Source: Adineta ricciae (Eukaryota > Rotifera > Eurotatoria > Adinetida > Adinetidae). Taken from it: 64,000 nt of DNA. The stretch spans positions 62,001-126,000 of the forward strand of contig CAJNOJ010000130.1 of assembly GCA_905250025.1 (NCBI GenBank), given 5' to 3'. Shown piece after piece: positions 25,546 to 37,842 of the stretch. The translations under genes and the position numbers were made by a program. The notes under the pieces are model-generated. The model had not been told where the DNA came from and did no database searches. It saw only the letters and a list, made by a program, of their open reading frames with translations. Numbering within the stretch: the first letter of the stretch is position 1; every line of letters begins with the position of its first letter.

Positions 25546-25747
25546 ACATCACCCCGTATGACAGACAATCATTTTCCTTCTACTTGTATTGACTTTTCTA
25601 ATCAATAAAATCTATCTGACTCTGACAGATGATACTGGAGAAGTATGCCACAAAAAAAAGAGTTTATTTGATCCAAAACAAATGCGTTGATAGAAGAAAG
25701 AAACGACAAAAATGCTGACTATCACAAAATCACATGAAAATCTACAA

Positions 25748-28700
25748 TCAAACATCCTCTAAAATGCTCGTTTCTGTATATTCTGGTAATAATCTACTCG
25801 TACTAAACACATCAGCACTGGCATTCACTGCCACCGCATATGCATCTTCATCGTCACCTTGCCGATCAAATAGTAATTGACTATTTTCCGATTGTCGATG
25901 AGGTGTAGTTATATATTGACCACCGATACTACCCGCCGACGATAGTGACGTGGTGGATAAACGTTTAAATTTCTTATCAATTGGATAGCGTTGTATAATC
26001 GTCGTATCATCCTCATCCATCGACGAGGATTGTTTTCGTTGTTGTTCAACTTCGAGTTGATGTAATATATGACGAATATCATGTGCAAGTTGAGTGAACG
26101 TTGGACGTTGAGCGGGATCGGCATGCCAACAAATAGCCATAGCAGATTTGTATAGTAAAGGCGGGCAGTATGTTGGTTGTGGAAGTCGATAACCATGCTT
26201 GACGTAAGTAAATATGTCTGCATTATCAATACCGGGATAAGGTGTTTTGCCACGACTCATCAATTCCCAAAGAAGAATGCCGAAAGACCACTGAAAAAAA
26301 GAACGAAATTCAATCTTGGGAACGAAAAATCAAAGTAGAGAAACGTACGACATCGGATTGAATCGTATATTTTGAAGATTCAATCGATTCTGGACTAAGC
26401 CATCGAATAGGTAAACGTCTTGGGGCAAGTTGAATTGATTTATTGTCACCTTCTTTCGTTGCTGTTGGTACAATGTAATAATCTCGGTCGAGAATATCCC
26501 GACTAAGACCGAAATCTGATATTCGACATACTAATTCTTCATCCAACATACAATTTCTCGTTGCTAAATCTCGATGAACGAATTTCAATGATGATAAATA
26601 TTCCATTCCATCGGCGATTTGTATCGCCCATGTGATTAACTGTCGAACAGTCGGCCGGTTCTTATCATTCGATATATAACTGCGAAGATCACCATTTTTC
26701 ATGAATGGCAAAAGTACCATTGCCTTGCGTGCGGGATCCCATGCAACGCCAATCAATGAAAGAACATTTGGATGAGAAAAGTCTTTCATGCGATTTGCTT
26801 CGTACAAGAATTCGTTCATTGACGAGACACTTTGATCTCGCAAAACTTTGATCGCAACTTCGAGTGTTTTCTTCCCGCTCCGTTTCAGTTCACCTCGATA
26901 TACATCACCGAAGCAACCTTGACCAATTTTATCTTGAATAATGAGATCCTTTCGATTAATTTGCCGGTTTTTACCAAGTTCACACCAAATTGATTGATAA
27001 TATTGCGGCGGTTTGCTTTCTTTACCAAAATTTTCCGAACCATGGTACAGTCGGCGACGGGTTAAGATAACTACGGTGAATATCAGTGTTAAAATTGTTA
27101 CGGATGACAGAACGACAAATATCAATATCGTCATTGGACTAAATTGTGCAGACATACGTACACTCCTCAACGGAGAGATTTGGCTTTCATTCTGAAACGT
27201 CAATTTCCCGATAGAAAATGTCAAGTTTGATCCAATTTGAATCTGAAAACGCAGGCACAGTTTTATTATTCATTCATCGATATTCCGAACATACTTCCAC
27301 TTGTAGCTCTGAATTGTCAGAAGCTTGAAGCATCGATCTCGATAATAAGCATAGTAGTTCAATATCAGTGAAGTTAAACGGTACACAGGCGTTATTGATA
27401 CTATCAATTCGAATAACAATATCGTCAATCGAATGAGTTGATGACAGATTTGCACCCTAGACAGAGATCTGTTAATAAACTGAAACCAATAATAAGCTAT
27501 TCGTTACTTCAAAGCGAACGATATTCGACGAATTAATTTGCTGAATAGAATTTTCAAACGGATAATAGATTGGATCGTTTACAATTGTTAAAATATCATT
27601 TTCAGGTTGAATTTTCATATTATCCATGATGATTAACACACGAAGATTGAACATTGGCGACAAATCAAGATTTTTGTCAAGTGTTGGTGATAAACAAACT
27701 ATTTGAGATGTGGATATGACTTCGCATATCTACCAAATAAACTACACATCTTGTATCATCTACTCTTCCATTTTCACCTTACCGTTGTTGTTTCGAATTT
27801 CGATTCGTGATAAATGAATTTCATTTGAGGTTTTTGTACGACATCAAGATTTTGACCAGTTACAAGCAATCGGATTCCACCACTAGAATAGATTTTCATT
27901 CTATCAAAGTTGACAGTTTGAATGACAGTACCTCATAATCGCTCTTCTCGGCTCCCAGTCGAATATGATTGGATTGGCACGGCATTGAAAGTATGTTTTT
28001 TCTAATTGCCACATTTGATTGTTCACTTGAATACTCAATTCCAATCTCTCCCTATCATTGGCGCAAGCTTGATTTATACATTCGATTTCATCGATTGGAT
28101 AATCATATTTCGATATGGGACATTGCGATTTACCGAGAAAGATTTTTACAGTTGAATAGATAGTGAAATCTAAATTCTCAATATGGATTTTTGTTCCACC
28201 TACAGCAGGACCATAATCAGGAACTAGAACCGCTTTCGGGATCTAAATCAATTCAACATTTACCAACTATTTCACTACAATTTCTACGCTTACATAAACG
28301 TTGAATTCTTCTGGAAATGTTATCGAACCGGACAGGTCTGTGTCACCGATTTCTAATGATCTTTCAGGCTGAATAGCAATCGATATAACACCTTTGGCCG
28401 GCTGTCTCGGAAGGATGAAATTGCAAGTTAGACTAAACGCGACAAACTCGATCGAAGAAGTACTTTTCAGACGACAAACCTGTTATTTTCTATGCTTTCT
28501 ATTAGACATGGAAAATCATGCTGGTACGGTAGAGGAAATGTGATGAGAACCGTTACTGAATGTGCTTGTATTCCTTTGAATGAACCAGTGATTGTCAATG
28601 TGATCTGTTTCATATTGACAGTGGCATTCATCGGTTGAATCTATAGATAAAATTGTAATCGAAGAAGAAAATAATGGTCGAATGACGTACTCGATTCACT

Positions 28701-30268
28701 ATAGGTGGACATCCTCGATCACCAGTGCGTGAATCTGAGGATAAAACACACTTTCCTTCAGACCAAACACACAGTTGTGTATCGTACCGTCGACTGCCGA
28801 CACAAGATCGACATGAATCGTACAGAGAACATGAATTGTAGTTGTAACGATGAAGCTATTCGAAAGTTTCGTTCAGATTAACATTTCTAAGAAGAAAACA
28901 ATCAAATACCTCAGTTCCGACAGCGAATACCAGTGCTTCTTGTCTACTATCAACCACATATTGACTATTAAATGGTTCACGATGGTAAACAGTTTCGTGT
29001 AAAAGATGAAGTGTCGTTTGATTCAAGTGTATGAACTAAGATTTCGATAAACAGTCAAGTACACAATACAGTCTTTCGATAAATACCTTCAATACATGCC
29101 GTTGATTCGTACCAATAACAATAATATTATTTTGAGCAAAAATGAATGTAATTTTCACACTTTGATACAATTTCTCTCCGATTGCACCTACAGTGCCATT
29201 CATATACGTGTTTGTTCGGTACGGTTGCCACGTACATTCATTAACTTCATTCAAATTCTGTTCGACAGTCTATAGAATGAATAGACAAGTCGAAATTATG
29301 CAAATTTCATTTGAAAAAATTGTTCAATTCATTACCTTTTCGCACATCGGCTGTCCTTCATCACTATCAACAACATATGAAAGACGATAGCCTATTCCAC
29401 TTTGACATGCCAACCTCGATGCTTGAAAAGCTCGTTGAATTTCATTCATCGTATAAATACAAATCGTATCATCATAAATAATATATAAATAATTAAATGT
29501 TTCAAATGAATGAAAAGCTCCGGTAATCGTCGAAGAACTTGTCTGACAGCTAATCAATGGAATTTCTTCATAACTCATTCGCATAGCAATCGACGCTTGA
29601 CATAATCGTGCTAGACGCGATGATTTTAACACATAATACGTATGTTGTTGATAATCAAATCCATAAATATATTCGATGTCGGGCAGTTTCTCCGGTAGGA
29701 ATGTCAGCGATGTGATCAAAGTGTCGTCACTCGATTGAAATTGGTATTTGATATTGAAATACGACGACTCCTTTTTGAATTCAATCTGCGAATTGATTAT
29801 ATTCCCATTTCTATCTCGACGATTGCCAGCCAATGCTGAGCGGATAATCATATTCGATGCTAAGAAGGTATAACAACCAGATGAACATCCTAGATAGTTC
29901 GTTTCTATAGATGAATCGAGAAGATAGATGTGACTGATGTCATTCGCGTCGTAGAATATACACCGACCAATTGATGACCGAGAGCAGATGATTAATAAAT
30001 GTTTTGATTGATCGTAGAGGAAAACACTAACACCATGTTCGGTGTTATCCAGTGAAGAATGAAGTTGAACACGACGGTGGAGTAGTAATAATGTTTGATT
30101 CGATGTTGACCAATGTAATTGATGTAAATGCGAAGACGAGATGGTATAAAATGTGGATGTATTTGTTACATAAAGTAAATTATCAATGGGTGAATCGAAT
30201 GTGTACGTTTGAGTGAGGATTATTAGTTGAGATATGAAGACAAATAAAGAACAGAGAGAGTTTTTCAT
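25748..30268 (-). CDS. MET/RON-type receptor tyrosine kinase
   Basis: Twelve exons in reading order: 30268-29336, 29269-29087, 29035-28910, 28855-28691, 28640-28480, 28432-28294, 28242-27932, 27882-27783, 27729-27508, 27456-27295, 27242-26349, 26290-25748; sum 3939 nt, 1312 residues. A signal peptide (MKNSLCSLFVFISQLIIL) leads a Sema domain, a cysteine-rich PSI domain (CSLYDSCRSCVGSRRY) and IPT/TIG repeats (e.g. GPAVGGTKIHIENL, SGGIRLLVTGQNL). One transmembrane helix (MTILIFVVLSSVTILTLIF) precedes the kinase, which has GQGCFGDV, VAIKVL, HRDLATRNCMLDE, DFGLSRD and the MET-type DYY activation tyrosines. Everything needed for catalysis is present. The activation segment is about 11 residues longer than in human MET, and the tail keeps only one of the two docking tyrosines. 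The ligand is unknown. The gene converges on the stalk-like gene with 202 bp between stops. Confidence 0.93.
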
Positions 30269-32078
30269 GGCTAGAACAAATGCGAAGAAATAGAAATGTC
30301 AATGATTTGATTAGTATTTTAATGGATTCGATTCAAATGAGAGATGACGCCTTAGAAACAATAGGAGAGAAGAAAATGAATTGAAATGTTTATTTTTCCC
30401 GGAAGTCGTTCGAATTGGTATGTTAATAGTCTGAACTTATTAAAAAAAAACGTCTCAAATTTCTAATTGCTATTGTATAAATAAACACAAGGGTATCTCA
30501 CAAGGTGAAAACAAGACTCGTTTTACTCTAACGAAGAGAATGTAACAAGAAACTCGAATTTCTCATCTTTCAACCGAATGTTGCATATGTACGAAGCATC
30601 AAAATAGATATCTACCTTGTTCTAATTCACAATCAGTACTCTATCGGTCATTTTGTAGTTGTTATCAAGCATGTTGTACTTTCATGTGCGTTCGTCTGCA
30701 TGTGTACGTTTTGTAATCATTTCGGTCGTCGTCCGAAACGAAGATTAACATAGAACGAATATGCACAGCCTACAATTGTATACGCGGTCAACTTTGTTTC
30801 TGTTGTTCGTTTGTATATGTTCATTGAAAAATGGAGAAAAGAGAGAGAGAGAGAAAACGAAAGGGAAAAATACTCATGGCTCATTTTCAATAGATCGAAT
30901 AAGAATAAACGAGAATTTAGTTGATGGACAAATAACCTTCGAATATGAATAGAAGAGAAAGGATTAACCAAGCTTTTGTAACTGTTCAATTGAAGTAACA
31001 AAAGTTCTCCTTTACAGATCATTAATCAAAATCTACACTGCAACGAATGACAGTTAATGAACGTTGAAAACATCGATGTAATTATACGATGCATCGAATG
31101 TGTACTTTTTAATTACTATTTAGAAATAAATTAACAACTTACCAATTCGATGCGAACTAATTTCATGTTTGACAATGTACGAGAGACTTTTCACTTAGCA
31201 TAGACATGATGTTTATTTAAGACACATTCATAACGAATAACTTCAGAGAATGCACATTGTTTACATTGCACATTTCAAAGTGTGGAGAATGAATTGAAGA
31301 GATGGAAAAGATATCTGATTTCGGTCTCACATTTGATTCAATAGAAGCATGAATAATGATCGAAATCAGTGCTAATACATCAATTTCTAGTGCATCGTTT
31401 GATGTTCCTTACAACAACAACAACAGCTCTATTCTTCGTTTAAATATTCTCAACTTCGCAGGCATTTGGTCACTTTGTGAGATTCACATGCAGATGAAAT
31501 ACTTTTTCTTTGTTAATAATGATAATAATATTGATAGAAATCGAATGGATAAGCGGATATCATAAAAAAAAAAGAAAAGACAAGACGTGAAAAGAACGAA
31601 GGTGGTCAACCATGTGGCGAAATCACGAAATCACAGCAGGTGACATTGAGACTCTAGACAAAACGGTAGGGAAATGATCGATTGTTTTCCTAACAATCAC
31701 AAATACACACAAGGACAACATGTAAAAAACGGTGGTACGCTCTGATGCTGCGCGGCACGAAAATACACACTCACACACATACACATATTATAAGAAGATA
31801 CAGTGACCGGTAAAAAGAATAGTTGATTATGAGGAAGATTTCTATTGCACGACAAATTGAAAATAGATTAAGAATTTGTTTTTTGATTATAAAGAAAAAT
31901 TTGCGCGATCAGATCGAAATGATAGTTAAGTTTTGTTTCTTTTCTTCAATCGCCGGAATCTATGTTATACAAAAAAAAAGTTCAATTAAAGGAATGTGCG
32001 TTTTCTAATTTTGAAATAAATAAATGCATGTGCGTGAAACCACTGTTAAGAAAAAAGAACGAACACGAAAGAATTTTA
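30269..32078. other. Region between the MET-like and AP2A genes
   Basis: About 1.8 kb: promoter of the MET-like gene on the left and 3' UTR of alpha adaptin on the right. Contains a short GA run near 30841-30854 and CA-rich sequence near 31765-31790. No coding exon, RNA gene or mobile element recognised. Confidence 0.45.
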
Positions 32079-35000
32079 TTAGAATTGGTCTTCGAGTAAT
32101 TCAGCTAAATGACTAGCAACACCAGCTTTGCTCGCGCGAATAGTTAGCCGATACATCTAGAAATCAAAACGAAACATAGATGAGAAGGAGTCTTTAATTA
32201 TGAACAGACTTTGGCTTGTTTATTAGGTTCGAGTCGATAGAGACAGCCAACTTGTTGTGCAGATGTATGAAAAATACCAGCGCCACAGAAATTATCCGCA
32301 TTCACATCGATGTTATGCAAATTACTCCAACCGAAACCTTCGAGCTATATGGAATAAATTAGGAATTAGAAAGTTTTGTATGATGAATTTACCTTTTGAG
32401 CACAGACGTCGTGACTCATGGGAAACTTCGCGGGGAAGATTTTTTGACATTCTTGATCAGGTCTGAAAATAAAAGTTACGTTGTGACAATGTTTTTGTAA
32501 TTGAATAAGTCGACGTACTTGTCAAGATTTCGCCAACGAAGAAAATAATTATTCGAATCCATTTCTGCTTTTTCGATAAATTTATTAAGATATACTGGAA
32601 GTACAAAATCAATTTTCTGTGGAACATTGCTGTAACTGTCAATAGAACCAAATAAATACGATGGTGTTTTCATGATTCGAAAGTACTTTTACTTACAAAA
32701 ATGAAAGACTCATTTTTGGCAAGTCTCGATAATCTTTCAAGCATTCAATCGTTCCCACTTGTTTGATTTGTGCTCGTGGATCAAGAGTCGTTTGAACAGG
32801 CTCCATATGAATTCGAAGTTCTATAGAAAAAGAAGCAAAGATGACAAAACTCGAATGAGAAATTATCTCTTACCTGGATCTAATTCGTCCGCAAGACTTA
32901 TGCTCGCCGACAGATTGGTTAAATTAAAATTCGTTTTATTTCCATAGTAAAATTCCACATGTAAGACACTCTTCTTTGGTTCACCTTTGATACCTATCTG
33001 CAAGATATCATTTTCGAAGATGATATCACTATTCTTGAACAAAAATTTCTTGTTTGTTTGCAAAGCAGCTGATGAAGATGACAATGATGATGGAAGTGAA
33101 GAAGATGCCGATGTTTCATAATGACCATTGGATTCCGTTGTGTCAAGAGAAACAAGCAGCCCATTTTGTTGTTGCTGTTGGTGAAGGTGCATCTGAAAAT
33201 GAATTCGATGAACTGACTGTTTTTTTTTGCTAATCAATATTCTTACAGCCGTATCAGTGAGTTTTGGACCATCGCCAGATTGTGCGATGGGGGCAGTTGA
33301 AAGTTCACTACTAGTATCTGCTTCCATCAAAGGTTTCTTTTGTTTAAGACGGACGAGCAAAGGCGATTGTTTTTCTGGATAAGGCGGCATAATTTCTAGA
33401 ACAGTGGCTAATACCGTTGGACTGCAGATTTCACTCAATCGAAGATATTCAGTAGCACGCTGTTGAATTTCAACGTCCGAACTACGATAATTTGAATCGT
33501 GACGAAGAATCTTAAACAAATATTTGTCATTCTGTTCGGTAAATCAATATTGTCTCACTTCTTGAATATGCATTTTGATTTCAGGAAATAAATTAATGAA
33601 TTTCATGTAAGTCGACAAGATTAAAGAGCGTGTCGTTGGCGAGCAAAGATGGTATTTTGTATGAAGTAATTCAAATTGAACCATCGGCCTACAAGTAATG
33701 ATCATCGAATATCGCAGCGGTATTGTATTTCATTGACTTACGTTGATCGCGGATCAAGCGCGATTAAATTACCATATTCACCAAGGATATATCCTGCAAC
33801 TTTAATCATATTCTCATGGCAAGCGGGTGCTTGTAGAGCTTCGAAAGCGATTTTAGCTGCATAACTTTGAACGTCAGCTCGATTGACGACTACTTGAATA
33901 ACACGATACCAAACCTAGAATAAAGAAGATTTTTGAATTATTTTGCAAATCTTCACGAAAGGCTCACCTCCTCGGAAACGAAATCTCCAGCAATACGAAT
34001 TAGTTTCAGCATGATATCCAAATACCATTTATAATCAACAGCATATTTCTCGCTTAAAATAGCGATTTTCAGGACCTGAAAAAACGAAACGTGTCTGTAC
34101 CGGTGTGAACTATCGATCAGACTTTACCATTTCTTCTCGGATTGTGTAATCAGCTGTTTCGAGATAAGTTAACATTTCTTGGACGATATCTTCGGCATTC
34201 GATCGATCACACATTGCATAAAGAAGATCAACAGCACGTTGACGCACACTAACATCTCGTTCGCTCTATTCGATATTTCATTCAACTTTTCGTCTTACTA
34301 TTCGGAAGAATCTTACTTTCAATGCATTAATAACTGTTTCCTGATGTTTCTTCACTGCTTCATGTGAAAACTCCGAAGCAGCTAATAGACACATACTTTC
34401 CAAAGCCAGATAACGAAGATTTGTTTCTCTATTTTGTAGAAATTGGCCAAGCTGATTGCAAGCACGCACAAGTAAACTTGATTCACAGTCCATATGGATA
34501 ATCAAATTGATTGCTTCGAATAAAACAGCATTGCGGGCATTTGAATGTTGCACTTTTTTCGATTTTAATGGCTCTTGGGCTTTGTTAAGGATTGTATCAA
34601 GACATTCATTTAACCGGCTGCGAATCGATGGATCCTCTATTAAATAAAATGTCAACATTTACCTAACTTCTACATATTCAGTTACCCGGTGGAGGATAGT
34701 TTTCTAATAATCTCAATAGTTTAACACATAACCATGGTGCTGGCACGAAATAATATGTGTAATCTTGAAAATCCGTATACGATGATGTCACAATCTAATT
34801 ACAATTCATTTTCAGTATGAACGAATAAGATTCGAAAGACGAAACTTACTCGACTTAAACGCGATACAGCCAAATTAACACAGCCTTTGTATTCATCCGG
34901 ACTGCGTTTAACCAATGCATCAATTAAACTAACAGCGGCTGTTGCAACGCCCTGAAGAAACAAACGACATATCTCTATCGATGAGTCATTTATGTATGTT

Positions 35001-35826
35001 TACCAAGTGTTGATCATTGAGGAGATGAATAATTCTTGCAGTCCATTCTGTATTCAATTGTAACGATTCCGGACTAGTTCGATGAAGTTTCAACAAACAG
35101 AGAGCAGCTGATTGTTTCACAGGATCAATTGTATCTCTAAACGAGAACAATGCGTTCTTTTCTGAATTTCATCAGTTTCAACAAACCCTGAGACCAGTAG
35201 ACGAGGAATATCGTTTGTAAAAGCAGTAGCCATTTCTCGATCTCCAATATTTGCCACACATTGTAATGCTAAATTGATAAATATCGGATTGCGACTTTGT
35301 ATGTCATTACGAATATTTTGGATGATCAATTGTTTCATATCCGAACTGGAATTCATAATGACAGAAATGAACAAATAGCCCTACGAATAGCAAATAGTAT
35401 CATTTAAGATGTGTTATAGTTTCGTGAACATACAATTTGTTTTTCCGTATATTTGTTCGAACTTAACAGGTTAACTGCTTCCATGTAACCAAAGTCGATA
35501 TCATGACCAAGTAGAAAAATGAATAATAATTTGCACACATACTTCTTCTTTTGATATCCATCAAGAGTTTTATCCGCTAGAAAGACAAGAATTGACTTTA
35601 CTCCTCATTTCCTGCTGAGAACTTCCTCAAACCTCGAAATCTTTGTCGAATATTTGTTAATTCTTTATTAATACGTCTTAGTTCGGCTTCACGACTTTTA
35701 CCTATGAAAAGCAATGTTTATCATGTGACAGAACGATTCATTCAACGTTCATTTCAACTTACAGTTTCGAATGTCTGATATAAAGACCGCTAAACCACGC
35801 ATAGCATCTCCGCGCATGTTTGGCAT
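32079..35826 (-). CDS. AP2A: AP-2 complex subunit alpha (alpha adaptin)
   Basis: Multi-exon gene from ATG 35826 ([20 protein letters not shown]) to TAA at 32079-32081, with introns of about 50-60 nt and a product estimated at 950-1000 residues. The trunk matches alpha adaptin closely ([60 protein letters not shown]), forming a HEAT-like solenoid. A hinge with Gln/His and Ser runs follows near 33,060-33,190 and is compositionally simple. The appendage (ear) domain ends [20 protein letters not shown] and [11 protein letters not shown], both strongly conserved. With beta2, mu2 and sigma2 it selects cargo and binds PI(4,5)P2 and clathrin accessory proteins at the plasma membrane. It is divergent from SNRPD2, whose start is 219 bp away. 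Assignment is secure; individual internal exon ends were not all checked. Confidence 0.95.
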
Positions 35827-36045
35827 TTTATCGAGTATAAAATAAACAATAACTAAATAGTCTAACTCGGGCGATTAATATTTGTTTGAATGTGATTGGT
35901 CAAGACAACTGGCGACATCGATTGTTTGTGAATGGTTCATGGAAATTTTACCAATCTATTTCCATTACTTTGTTACAGAAATCGTCGATTCACATTTGTT
36001 ATTACCTAAATTTCATTTAACAACCGTGAAATTACTAAAGCAAGA
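35827..36045. promoter_or_regulatory. Bidirectional promoter AP2A / SNRPD2
   Basis: Only 219 bp separate the two divergent start codons, so both promoters and both 5' UTRs must fit here. No TATA box is obvious. Confidence 0.55.
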
Positions 36046-36432
36046 ATGTCAACGAGTGTTCTAACAAAACCCAAACAAGAAATGACACCCGAAGAATTGA
36101 AACAGCGCGAAGAAGAGGAATTTCGCACTGGACCACTCTCCTTATTAACTGAAGCAGTCAAAAACAATAATCAAGTCTTGATTGCCTGCCGAAACAATCG
36201 AAAATTGTTAGCACGGGTCAAAGCATTCGATCGTCACTGTAATATGGTCTTAGAAGATGTCAAAGAATTATGGCAAGAAACACCCAAATCAAGTAAAGCA
36301 AAAGCCGCTGCAGCTGCCGCTGGAGATGGCAAAGGAAGTGTATTAAAACCTGTTAACAAGGAACGTTACATATCGAAAATGTTCTTACGTGGTGATAGCG
36401 TCATATTGGTTCTCAAAAATCCGAAAGCATAA
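36046..36432 (+). CDS. SNRPD2: Small nuclear ribonucleoprotein Sm D2
   Basis: A single uninterrupted exon of 128 codons. The product contains the Sm1 motif region ([32 protein letters not shown]) and the Sm2 motif ([18 protein letters not shown]), aligning over its length with human SmD2 (118 residues). The extra residues are an Ala/Lys/Gly-rich loop between the two Sm motifs. SmD2 is part of the heptameric ring on U1, U2, U4 and U5 snRNAs and so acts in pre-mRNA splicing. The start [19 protein letters not shown] matches the family N-terminus. Lack of introns is unusual beside the intron-rich neighbours but common for short housekeeping genes. Confidence 0.96.
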   Translation: MSTSVLTKPKQEMTPEELKQREEEEFRTGPLSLLTEAVKNNNQVLIACRNNRKLLARVKAFDRHCNMVLEDVKELWQETPKSSKAKAAAAAAGDGKGSVLKPVNKERYISKMFLRGDSVILVLKNPKA

Positions 36433-37842
36433 CCGACTGTTTCCAAGAAATAGATCAATAGAGTTAAGAAACTAAAGTGAACAAAAAAAAACAACAAGAC
36501 CATATACTGTTTGTTATTTCTATGATTGTCATTCGTTCGTTTTCTTTTCTGTTGTCTTGTATTCAAAAACATATCCAAGAAAAAAGAAAACCGAATGTTT
36601 TTTACTTAGATTTCTTTTTTTTTTTGTAATGCCATCTGACATGATATATGGATTATGAGAATTGACACAAAAATATCTCTAAGTTTCAAATTCCTGGTAT
36701 CTATTTTAATTCACCGTGATTATACAACAGTTGGAATAACGCATTGTTAGTTCGACGAAGGAATGTGATCATGAGGCGCAGAAATCGTTCGGCTTTTCCA
36801 ACTCAGTTTGCAACACAGCGCAAACTAAGCGAACAATATTGGTCTTTTGCAATCGATATGACAGTTCGGATTACTCGTATCCGTGTCTTTGAACTTGTTG
36901 TGAACAAAACGTATTTTTCAACATTTGGTTTAGAGTGTTGAAAAACGATCCAACACCAGGTCAATTTCTACCATGAATGGAAATATGTATCATCATATCA
37001 AGTGATATTCTTTGCTCAAATATATTTTTTAAGAGAAAACACGTTGAAAAAAAGAAATAATTTCATATTATTTCAGCACTTATTACCACTCATATTCTAG
37101 TTACGCTTTTTTTTAACTACTAAGCTTTAGTAATGAAAATTCTTTTCTTCTGATGATAAATAATAACCACGATCGACAATTTTTGCTTTTATTTCTCTTG
37201 ATATGTCAATATGGTTGGATGTTTTATTGTTTATTTCAATGATAAGATTTGCTATTACACATGGAAGCAATTTGCAGACACGAGCAGCAGAAAGATAGGT
37301 AGTAAACGACATATAAGTGGTGTCAAACTTGAAACTTGAATTCGAGTATACAACCATACCATTATTCCTGTTGATCGGGCCTTCCGTAACGCCCTCACTT
37401 GTCGAACACTTGAGTACCATTAATTGAATACTCGAATTCAAGTTTCGAGTTATACATATATGATACTTAAACGATGTTACCAGAAAGCAGTTTAACATCA
37501 CGCGATGATTCCAGCGGAATTACAAGTATTTCAAATGGCTTTTCACCATGGTCGATTCAACAAGACGACGACACCATCTCGACCAGAAAACGCTACGATC
37601 AAGCATTTACCGATAGAGATTTTTAACGAGCAATACTAGTAGAACACATCATTCTGGATTAAGTTTTCGAACTTTATATTTATTTGTCCTTTGTAAAACA
37701 CATACTATGGATACACAGACAACTGTAAAACATATTACAACTGATCAACATAAGAAAACAAAAACGTGACGACAATAATATTACGAATAGTAAACAATGG
37801 AGATCACTGTCTGAGATTATTGGTTTTTTAGATGTATTCATC
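36433..37842. other. Convergent spacer between SNRPD2 and the KIF7/27 gene
   Basis: About 1.4 kb with no recognised gene. A 124-codon minus-strand frame at 37127-37501 looks fortuitous. The notable element is a 19-bp perfect inverted repeat with arms at 37331-37349 and 37428-37446. Confidence 0.45.
37331..37446. repeat. Inverted repeat, 19-bp perfect arms, 78-nt loop
   Basis: Left arm 37331-37349 (gaaacttgaattcgagtat) is the exact reverse complement of 37428-37446. The spacer is 78 nt. The unit could be a remnant of a small non-autonomous transposon or a structured transcript element; no target-site duplication or transposase was recognised. Confidence 0.75.

Noticed and set aside
37127..37501. 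124-codon minus-strand frame in the SNRPD2-kinesin spacer
   Set aside because: Composition resembles non-coding AT-rich DNA, no motif recognised, and it spans the inverted repeat.
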